Part shown: one piece after another, positions 1 to 6,645 of the stretch
Numbering within the stretch: the first letter of the stretch is position 1
Layout: every line of letters begins with the position of its first letter
DNA from: Stappia sp.
GTDB lineage: Bacteria > Pseudomonadota > Alphaproteobacteria > Rhizobiales > Stappiaceae
Direction: 5' to 3'
NCBI RefSeq assembly: GCF_040110915.1
Contig: NZ_CP157793.1
Coordinates: forward strand, 2,926,939-2,990,938
DNA: 64,000 nt
Made by a program: the position numbers and the translations under genes
The notes under the pieces: model-generated
Databases searched by the model: none
What the model saw: only the letters and a program-made list of their open reading frames with translations
What the model was told of the DNA's origin: nothing

Positions 1-765
1 CGGCTGACGCTGGCAAGCGGGGCGCGTGACATCGCGCTCATGGACCGGCGCGGGCCCACCGCCTGGCTGCGCGCCGCCGACGGCGGCCGGATCACCTACG
101 ACAACGAGCTGCTCGGCTCGGAAACCGCGCTTGCCGCCTTTCGCGACGGCGCCCGCTTTCCCGAACTCGACATCGCACGCCGCGCGCTTCTCGACTGGCG
201 CTTCTACCACGCCTTTCGCACCGATCCGGAGAGCCCGCTGCGCCGCCCGGCGCTCGCGCTCACCACGCCGACGCTCGCCTCCGACGGCGCGGACCTCGCC
301 GCCGTCTTCGCCACATTGTGGGACGTGAAGGTCGATCCGGTGGACGTCGAAGAGGCCATCGACGACGCCTTTCCCGGCGCCCGGCTGGAGGTCGTCACCG
401 GCGGCGCCGACTGCCGCTTCGCGCTGCGCTTTCCAGACCTGCCGCGCGCCTTCGCCGCGCATGAGCTCTCCGACGGCACGTTGAACTATCTGGCGCTCGT
501 CGGCGCGCTGCTGTCCTACCGCCTGCCGGCCTTCCTGGCGCTGAACGAACCGGAGGCGAGCCTGCACCCCGACCTTCTGGAGCCGCTGGCGCGCGTCGTC
601 GCCCGCGCGGCGGAGCGCACGCAGGTGTGGATCGTCACCCATTCCGAAAGCTTCGCCGACCATCTGGCCGCCCATGCCGGCGCCGTGCCGCGCACGATCC
701 TGAAGACCGACGGCGCCACGGCCATCGAGGGGCTGACGGTCACCGGGGAATTCGTCGATCCGTGA
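1..765 (+). CDS. AAA family ATPase, C-terminal part (5' end outside window)
   Basis: The reading frame is open from base 1, so the N-terminus with its Walker A motif lies upstream of the window. The visible part has the C-terminal hallmarks of the AAA_21/RecF-like predicted ATPases. These are an ABC-type signature (ELSDGTLNYLAL, around codons 155-167 of the visible part), a Walker B of the form FLALNEPEASLHP, and an H-loop (IVTHS). Such proteins hydrolyse ATP in repair, OLD-like or partition-like roles, but the target here is unknown. It ends in TGA at 763-765, convergent with the stress-protein gene. Confidence 0.75.
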   Translation, partial: RLTLASGARDIALMDRRGPTAWLRAADGGRITYDNELLGSETALAAFRDGARFPELDIARRALLDWRFYHAFRTDPESPLRRPALALTTPTLASDGADLAAVFATLWDVKVDPVDVEEAIDDAFPGARLEVVTGGADCRFALRFPDLPRAFAAHELSDGTLNYLALVGALLSYRLPAFLALNEPEASLHPDLLEPLARVVARAAERTQVWIVTHSESFADHLAAHAGAVPRTILKTDGATAIEGLTVTGEFVDP

Positions 766-780
766 CCCGCCGGGGCCATA

Positions 781-1305
781 TCGCACGGTCAGGACGCTGC
801 AGGACGCGTGCTGGGTGACCTTGTTGGAGACGCTGCCCGTCAAGAGCCCCTTGAGCCCGCCGAGACCCCGGCTGCCCATGACGATCATATCGGCACCGAG
901 GTCCCCGGCGCTGTCGAGGATCGCCTCCGCATAATCGCCCGGCACGACGCGCATCCGCACGTCCGCGACGCCAAGCTCGCGCGCCCGCTCAGCGGCCATT
1001 TCGGCGATCCGGTCGCCCAGCGCCGAGACGATCCGCGCCGTCTCCTCGCCGCTCTGCGCGCTGCGGAAAAGCTCGTTCATGGTGGCCGGCACATTGGCGG
1101 CATCCGGCATGGTCGTCGATGTGACATGACGCACGAGATGCTCCACCTCGGCAAGCCGGCTCGCTTCCTCCGCCCGGCGCCCGTGCAGCAGCACATGCAG
1201 CACGGTGAGCCGGGCGCCGAAGCCCCTGGCCACCCCGGCGGCCATATCGACGGCCTTGCGCGCGGTATCGGACCCGTCGGTCGCGACAAGAACATGGTCG
1301 ATCAT
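781..1305 (-). CDS. Universal stress protein (UspA family) with no in-frame stop in the window
   Basis: From ATG at 1305 the frame reads MIDHVLVATDGSDTARK, the Usp ATP-binding fold. It later has the nucleotide-binding signature MGSRGLGGLKGLLTGSVS and ends in family fashion with a CSVLTVR-type strand. A good ribosome site (GGGAGGAG) lies about 8 bases upstream. UspA proteins are cytoplasmic and help cells survive stress or oxygen limitation. I checked the frame codon by codon: there is no stop after the natural end near 781, and it stays open to base 1, antisense to the ATPase. The end given is where family similarity ends. Either the stop is lost, giving a long extension, or an indel is present. 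An FNR-like box lies upstream. Confidence 0.8.
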
Positions 1306-1382
1306 CGTGGCGCTCCTCCCTTTTCCGCAACCGTTCGTCGGTCGTCCGGGACACAGCGAACCGTAAAAACGGCGGAAACACG

Positions 1383-1396
1383 ATGACCTGAGTCAA
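1383..1396 (-). promoter_or_regulatory. FNR/FixK-like box upstream of the universal stress protein
   Basis: Read on the minus strand this is TTGAC-TCAG-GTCAT, one base from the alphaproteobacterial FnrL/FixK form TTGAY-N4-RTCAA. Its centre is about 84 bases upstream of the Usp start. That fits a class II activator site with a leader of roughly 40 bases. Usp genes are common members of FNR/FixK regulons, but the assignment rests on the motif alone. Confidence 0.5.
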
Positions 1397-1430
1397 GTCG
1401 CCGGGGAGGACTGCTCGCCGCCGGGCCGGA

Positions 1431-2699
1431 TCACTCCGTCATCGCGGCGGCGAGCAGGTCGTCGCCGGAAAGCGCGAAACCGCTCTCGATCCAGGCGGCT
1501 TCGGCGCGGGCGAGACGCGCGCCGACCTCGCGCCCGGGAGCGATCCCGGCGGCGAGCAGATCGCGTCCGGTCAGCGGAAAGACCGGCACGTCCAGCCGGC
1601 GCAGGCCCTCAAGCGCTTCGGCGAAGAAGGGATCGTCCGCCGGCGCGCCAACGTTGGCCCAGGCATAGAGCAGCCCGTCGACCGCCGCCGCCCGCCCCTC
1701 GCGGTAGAGCTGTTCCTTCAACCGCCGCTCGGGCACGCGCGTGAGCCCGGCGCTGCGCCAGGCGGCCACGGCGGCGGAGGCCGCATGCGCCGCCTTCATG
1801 CGTTTGCGCTCGGCGTTGGACAGGCGCAGGTGATCCGCCGTCTGGTCCAGATCCGCCTCGCCGCCGTCGCTGAGCACGGCGAGCGCCAGACCGGGTTCGC
1901 GGGCCTCGGGCGCGATTGTATCAAGCGCGCGCAGGGCGGCAAAGGGCTCGAGCCCGCCGCGCATCGCCAGCACATGGGCAATGATGCCGGCGCGCTCCAT
2001 CTCGCGCAGCGTCGAAACGGCCCGCGGGGCCGCGACCAGCTTCCGCATCTCCATGCCGATGCGCTCCGCCGACAGCCCGTCGAGCCCGTCGCGCAATTCG
2101 GTGACCGCCGCCATGCCGTCGGGGTCGAGATCGCCTTCGCCATATTGCGCGTGGAAGCGGAAGAAGCGCAGGATGCGCAGATAATCCTCGGCGATGCGGT
2201 GCCGTGCCGTGCCGATGAAGCGCACCCGGCGGGCGGCGAGATCCGGCAGTCCGCCGACCGGGTCGTGGACCATGCCCCGGCGGTCGGCATAGAGCGCGTT
2301 CATCGTGAAATCGCGCCGCTCCGCGTCGTGTTGCCAGTCGCGGCCGAAGCGCACGGTGGCGTGGCGGCCATGGGTTTCCACGTCCTCGCGCAGCGTCGTC
2401 ACCTCGAAGGGCACCCCGGCGCTGACCACCGTCACCGTGCCGTGTTCGAAACCGGTCGGAACCGCCTTCAGCCCCGCCGCCCGGGCGCGCTCCATCACGG
2501 TCTGCGGTTCGGCGGTGGTGGACACATCGATGTCGGTGACGGCGAGGCCGAGCAGCGTGTTGCGCACCGCGCCGCCGACCACGCGCGCGGTGTCGCCGTC
2601 GCGCTCCAGCGCGTCGAAGACCGCTTGCAGTTCGGGCGCCTTCAGCCAGTCCGCCTCGATGCGGGCGGCCGTCGCGCCGGCCCCCCCGTCACGCTGCAT
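1431..2699 (-). CDS. cca: CCA-adding tRNA nucleotidyltransferase / poly(A) polymerase family
   Basis: This 422-residue protein has the class II nucleotidyltransferase head: the glycine-rich VGGAVRNTLLG at 41-51, then the catalytic DID (56-58). These are followed by the RRDFTMNAL block, the RFIG block and the EDYLRILRFFRFHAQY motif typical of bacterial CCA enzymes. It should build or repair the 3'-CCA end of tRNAs. The C-terminal half is helical and matches the family length. The gene lies downstream of the DUF1285-NUDIX-DUF6111 run on the same strand, 41 bases after DUF6111, so co-transcription is likely. Confidence 0.93.
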   Translation of the reverse strand: MQRDGGAGATAARIEADWLKAPELQAVFDALERDGDTARVVGGAVRNTLLGLAVTDIDVSTTAEPQTVMERARAAGLKAVPTGFEHGTVTVVSAGVPFEVTTLREDVETHGRHATVRFGRDWQHDAERRDFTMNALYADRRGMVHDPVGGLPDLAARRVRFIGTARHRIAEDYLRILRFFRFHAQYGEGDLDPDGMAAVTELRDGLDGLSAERIGMEMRKLVAAPRAVSTLREMERAGIIAHVLAMRGGLEPFAALRALDTIAPEAREPGLALAVLSDGGEADLDQTADHLRLSNAERKRMKAAHAASAAVAAWRSAGLTRVPERRLKEQLYREGRAAAVDGLLYAWANVGAPADDPFFAEALEGLRRLDVPVFPLTGRDLLAAGIAPGREVGARLARAEAAWIESGFALSGDDLLAAAMTE

Positions 2700-2740
2700 G
2701 GTCAGGCCCCATGGTCACATCCCGTCGCCACGCCCGGCCC

Positions 2741-3001
2741 TCACTCGTAGTGACCCGGGACGAGTTCGCCGTCGCGGAACTCGGTCGGCTTGATCCATTG
2801 CCCCTCGGGCACGCCCTCGCGGGTGGCCAGCGTCACCAGAAAGATGACACCGAGACCGAGCCCGGCAATCACCAGCCAGACGATGGGACCGTTGCGCCAG
2901 TTCTCGGAGGTTTGCGCCTTCTTGTTGATGAAGAGCCAGATGGCATAGCCGACGAAGGGAAGAAGGAAGAGAAACAGTTGAGTGAGGATGATACGCAGCA
3001 T
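2741..3001 (-). CDS. DUF6111 family small membrane protein
   Basis: This 86-residue protein has two predicted membrane helices (about residues 5-26 and 41-62). It ends in the characteristic tail RDGELVPGHYE, which resembles rhizobial DUF6111 proteins as I recall them. Its ATG (3001-2999) overlaps the last base of the NUDIX stop (TGATG), so it is translationally coupled. The function is unknown. Placement between a NUDIX hydrolase and the CCA enzyme is, to my knowledge, conserved in Hyphomicrobiales. Confidence 0.8.
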   Translation of the reverse strand: MLRIILTQLFLFLLPFVGYAIWLFINKKAQTSENWRNGPIVWLVIAGLGLGVIFLVTLATREGVPEGQWIKPTEFRDGELVPGHYE

Positions 3002-3651
3002 CAGCGACAGACCGTCTCGTACAAGGTGCGAAGGATCCCGGCGGTAACGCCCCAGATGTAGCGTTCTCCATAGGGAATGGCGTAGAAGTAGCGCGGTTTT
3101 CCCGCAAGCAAACGGCTTTGACGCTGGTGGTTGATCTCGTCCATGAGAAAGGCGAGCGGCACCTCGAAGACCTCCGCCACCTCGCCCGGTTCCGGCGTGA
3201 AGCGGGCGGACGGATCGACCAGCCCCACGACCGGCGCGACCCGGTAGCCGGAGCCGGTGAGATAGGTCGGCAGGATCCCCGCCGGCGCCACGAGATCGCG
3301 CGCCAGGCCGATTTCCTCCTCCGCCTCGCGCAGCGCGGCGCCGACCGGACCGCCGTCGCCGGGATCGATCTTGCCGCCGGGCAGCGCGATCTGGCCGGCA
3401 TGCGAGGGCAGATGCTCGGTGCGCTGGGTCAGAACCACGGTGGCCCCGCCCGGTCGATCGATCACGGGGATCAGCACCGCGGCATCGCGCGGGGCGTGCC
3501 GGGCGAAGGCGAAGGGCCCCATGTCCGGATTGAGGATGTGGTCGCCCACCTCGTCGCGCGGCGCCGTTTCCAGCCGCATGCGGGCCTCGGCCACGAAGGC
3601 ATCGGCCGACTCGAGATAGGCACGCGCGCCTGCGCGCGTCGACACGCTCAC
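3001..3651 (-). CDS. NUDIX hydrolase, CoA pyrophosphatase (NudL-like)
   Basis: The 216-residue product carries a Nudix box of the CoA-pyrophosphatase subtype, GGKIDPGDGGPVGAALREAEEEIGL in two halves (GGKIDPGD, REAEEEIGL). It is preceded by LPSHAGQIALPGG, typical of NudL enzymes that split CoA and its derivatives. The start chosen is GTG at 3651, which forms a GTGA overlap with the stop of the DUF1285 gene. A longer in-frame reading from upstream runs antisense to nothing useful and overlaps DUF1285, so it was discarded. Confidence 0.87.
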   Translation of the reverse strand: MSVSTRAGARAYLESADAFVAEARMRLETAPRDEVGDHILNPDMGPFAFARHAPRDAAVLIPVIDRPGGATVVLTQRTEHLPSHAGQIALPGGKIDPGDGGPVGAALREAEEEIGLARDLVAPAGILPTYLTGSGYRVAPVVGLVDPSARFTPEPGEVAEVFEVPLAFLMDEINHQRQSRLLAGKPRYFYAIPYGERYIWGVTAGILRTLYETVCR

Positions 3652-4256
3652 CCCGATGCGCCCCCGCTCCTCTGCGCCTGTTCCGCCGGGACGGGGAAGA
3701 ATGTTCCCCCGCTCCACACGCCGACCGCGCCGTTTGCGTCCTCGACCATCAGCTCCGCGAGCTGATGCAGCAGCGCGCGGGTGAACAGCGCCTCGAGCCG
3801 GCCGCGCACCAGCGCATAGGGCTTGAGGCCGCCGGTCTCCGGTTCGCTCTCGAACCTGAGCGGATGCTCGGCATCGAGGCGCACCACATCGCCCACGTTG
3901 GTGCGCAGGGTCAGGAGCTGCCCGTCGCCGGCGCCCTCGGCATGCAGCTCGACGGCCAGAAAGGGAGCGTCGTCGACGGTGATCCCGATTCGCTCGACCG
4001 GGGTCACAAGATAGTGACGACCGTCCGCGTCGCGGCGCAGGACGGAGGCGAACAGGCGCACAAGGCGGTCGCGCCCGATCGGCGACCCCAGATAGAACCA
4101 CCGCCCGTCGGCCGCGATGCGCATGTCGAGATCGCCGCAAAACGGCGGGTTCCAGCGCTCCACGGGCGGCGGAGTGCGCGCATCGCCCGCGCGCGCGACC
4201 AGATCCGCCAGACCGGCGGGGAGCGTGGCTTCGCCGGATTGGAGAGGTTGGCTCAT
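3648..4256 (-). CDS. DUF1285 domain-containing protein
   Basis: The core runs from LADLVARAGDARTPPPVERWNPPFCGD through DMRIAADGRWFYLGSPIGRDRLVRLFASVL to TNVGDVVRLDAEHPLRFE, the recognisable pattern of DUF1285. Members are small cytoplasmic proteins of unknown function. The start at 4256 (MSQPLQ) gives 202 residues, the usual length, with a weak GGAT ribosome site. An upstream ATG at 4316 would add 20 residues and cannot be excluded. It is the first gene of a run of four minus-strand genes ending with cca, and it diverges from the MoxR operon. Confidence 0.8.
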   Translation of the reverse strand: MSQPLQSGEATLPAGLADLVARAGDARTPPPVERWNPPFCGDLDMRIAADGRWFYLGSPIGRDRLVRLFASVLRRDADGRHYLVTPVERIGITVDDAPFLAVELHAEGAGDGQLLTLRTNVGDVVRLDAEHPLRFESEPETGGLKPYALVRGRLEALFTRALLHQLAELMVEDANGAVGVWSGGTFFPVPAEQAQRSGGASG

Positions 4257-4674
4257 CGCTTTTTCATCCGATCCAGTTGTCGCCGCCATGATTTGGCCCA
4301 TACCCTGATTTGTCATCTGATTTCGGCGCGCCCGTCCTGTCAGGTGGGGCGCCGACGCCGCGGTGCAAGAGGGACCCGCCCCGCGAGACGCGCGGGGAGC
4401 CGGATCCTCGCACGCCGCCGGCTCGATCCGGGACGCCGGCATCCAGGTGTCGCCGAATGGCGTAACCCGGATGAGACCAGACGCCGGATGCGGACGGAAG
4501 CCGGACGCGAAAACATGCCTCTTGGCCTTAGGCCTCGCCGGCGGCACTGTCAAACAGGCTGGCAAACGAGCCGGCAAACCGGTCAGCGAGCCGGCCGGCG
4601 ACACAAGCTGGCGTAACCGGCCATCGAACACGGTCTATAATACCGGGCGGCGGAACAGGAAGGGACGAGCAATC
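4257..4674. other. Intergenic region between divergent DUF1285 and MoxR genes
   Basis: These 418 bases separate two divergent operons and should hold both promoters. I see no convincing gene. The segment 4550-4605 has short repeated blocks built on GCCGGCAAAC / GCTGGCAAAC / GAGCCGGC, which make it prone to hairpins. No clear -35/-10 pair stands out. Confidence 0.4.
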
Positions 4675-5679
4675 ATGAGCGCAATCACTCCCCCGGAGGT
4701 CGATCAGGACCAGGTGGTCCGCGACGCGGAAGCCGCGATGGCGCAGATCGCCGCGGCCCGCACCGAGATCTCGCGGATCATCTTCGGCCAGGAAAGCGTG
4801 GTCGAACGCGCGCTGGTGACGCTCCTGTCCGGCGGCCACGGTCTGCTGGTCGGCGTGCCGGGGCTTGCCAAGACCAAGCTCGTGGAAACGCTCGGCACCG
4901 TGCTCGGCCTCGATGCGCGGCGCATCCAGTTCACGCCCGACCTGATGCCCTCCGACATTCTCGGCGCCGAGGTGATGGACCAGGCCGCCGACGGCAGCCG
5001 CGCCTTCCGCTTCATCAAGGGGCCGATCTTCTCCCAGCTTCTGATGGCCGACGAGATCAACCGCGCCAGCCCGCGCACCCAGTCGGCGCTGCTGCAGGCG
5101 ATGCAGGAGTATCACGTCACCGTCGCCGGCCACAGCTACGACCTGCCGCGCCCCTTCCACGTGCTCGCGACCCAGAACCCGCTGGAGCAGGAAGGCACCT
5201 ATCCGCTGCCCGAGGCGCAGCTCGACCGCTTCCTGATGCAGATCGACGTGCATTATCCCGACCGCGACGCGGAGCGCCGCATCCTGCTGGAGACCACCGG
5301 CGCCCAGGACGGCAGCGCCGAGGCGGCCATGTCCGCCGACGAGCTGATGGCCTGCCAGCAGCTGGTGCGCCGCATGCCGGTCGGCGAAAGCGTGGTGGAG
5401 GCCATTCTGGAGCTGGTGCGCTCCGCGCGTCCGGGCGAGACCGACGACGAGCTCGCCGGTCTCATCGCCTGGGGGCCGGGGCCGCGCGCCAGCCAGGCGC
5501 TGATGCTCACCGTGCGCGCCCGCGCGCTGGTCGACGGCCGCCTCGCCCCCTCGGTCGATGACGTGCTGGCGCTCGCCGAACCGGTATTGCAGCACCGCAT
5601 GGCGCTGACCTTCGCCGCGCGCGCCGACGGTCACACCATCCGCAGCCTGATCGGCCGCGTGAAGTCGCGGATCGGGTAA
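4675..5679 (+). CDS. MoxR family AAA+ ATPase
   Basis: This 334-residue AAA+ protein has Walker A GVPGLAKTKL (59-68) and Walker B LLMADEINRA (122-131). Between the two come sensor-type segments and the MoxR hallmark HVLATQNPLEQEGTYPLPEAQLDRF. MoxR ATPases act as chaperones for maturation or stress complexes and are usually next to DUF58 and von Willebrand-type proteins, as here. The ATG at 4675 was preferred because AGGAAGGGA sits about 9 bases upstream; the frame extends further 5' without a ribosome site. It is the first gene of a four-gene operon. Confidence 0.93.
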   Translation: MSAITPPEVDQDQVVRDAEAAMAQIAAARTEISRIIFGQESVVERALVTLLSGGHGLLVGVPGLAKTKLVETLGTVLGLDARRIQFTPDLMPSDILGAEVMDQAADGSRAFRFIKGPIFSQLLMADEINRASPRTQSALLQAMQEYHVTVAGHSYDLPRPFHVLATQNPLEQEGTYPLPEAQLDRFLMQIDVHYPDRDAERRILLETTGAQDGSAEAAMSADELMACQQLVRRMPVGESVVEAILELVRSARPGETDDELAGLIAWGPGPRASQALMLTVRARALVDGRLAPSVDDVLALAEPVLQHRMALTFAARADGHTIRSLIGRVKSRIG

Positions 5680-5688
5680 GGAGCGCGC

Positions 5689-6645
5689 ATGACCGGTCCC
5701 GCCGCCCGCTTCGGTCTGGGCTCCGCCCGCGACACATCGGCCTCCGGCGACGGCGAGCCCTGGCCGCGAATCGTCGGCGCCGCCCGCTCGCTCGCCGATG
5801 CGCTGCCGGACCTGCTGGTCGAGGCCAAACAGGTCGCCATGACCACCAACGCCGGCTGGCACGGGCGCCGGCGCGCCGGGTCTGGCGAAAATTTCTGGCA
5901 GTTCCGTCCGTTTCTCGCCGGCGAGCCGGTCAAGCGCATCGACTGGCGCCGCTCCGCGCGCGACGATCATCTCTATGTGCGCGAGCGCGAGTGGGAAGCC
6001 GCGCACACCGTATGGCTCTGGGCGGACCTGTCGCCGTCGATGGCGTTCCGCTCCGACCTCGCACCGACGCTGAAGCGCGACCGCGCGCTGGTGCTGCTGC
6101 TGGCGCTTGCCGATCTCTTGGCCGAGACCGGCGAGCGCGTCGGTCTGCCGGGCCTGCGCCGCCCGGTGTCCGACCGCCACGCGGCCGAGCGCATCGCCGC
6201 CGCCCTTGCCCATGTGCGCGATCCCGTGAGCCTGCCCGACCCGCATGAAATCCGCCGCTTCTCCGACGTGGTGCTGATCGGCGACCTGCTCGATCCGCTG
6301 GAAGAGACGCTCGCGTGGATGCGCACCGTCGCGGCAACCGGCGCGCGCGCCCATATCGTCATGCTGCTCGATCCGGTGGAGGAGACCTTCCCCTTCACCG
6401 GCCGCACCGAGTTCCGCGATCCCGAAACCGGCTTCCGCCTGACCTCCGGCAAGGCGCAGGAGTGGAAGGCGGCCTATGCGGAGCGGCTCGACGCGCATCG
6501 CACGGCCCTGTCCGACATGGCGCGCACCGCCGGCTGGACGTTTCTGGTCCATCACACCGACCGGCCCGCCTCGGAGCCGATGCTGGTGCTGCACAGCCGG
6601 CTGAGCGGACTTCTGATGGCCGATGGCAGGGGAGACGGGGCATGA
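5689..6645 (+). CDS. DUF58 domain-containing protein
   Basis: The 318-residue protein starts 9 bases after the MoxR gene. It contains the DUF58 signature GENFWQFRPFLAGEPVKRIDWRRSARDDHLYVRERE in two recognisable parts (GENFWQFRP, IDWRRSARDDHLYVRE), then a vWA-like fold (ADLSPSMAFRSD). Unlike many DUF58 proteins it has no N-terminal membrane helices. It is the standard partner of MoxR ATPases. Its stop overlaps the next start in an ATGA junction, so translation is coupled. Confidence 0.9.
   Translation: MTGPAARFGLGSARDTSASGDGEPWPRIVGAARSLADALPDLLVEAKQVAMTTNAGWHGRRRAGSGENFWQFRPFLAGEPVKRIDWRRSARDDHLYVREREWEAAHTVWLWADLSPSMAFRSDLAPTLKRDRALVLLLALADLLAETGERVGLPGLRRPVSDRHAAERIAAALAHVRDPVSLPDPHEIRRFSDVVLIGDLLDPLEETLAWMRTVAATGARAHIVMLLDPVEETFPFTGRTEFRDPETGFRLTSGKAQEWKAAYAERLDAHRTALSDMARTAGWTFLVHHTDRPASEPMLVLHSRLSGLLMADGRGDGA

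Noticed and set aside
4528..6594. Large minus-strand frame (688 codons) across the MoxR/DUF58 genes
   Set aside because: It lies antisense to well-supported genes; its composition (His/Arg/Gln/Gly-rich) is the shadow of a GC-rich coding strand.
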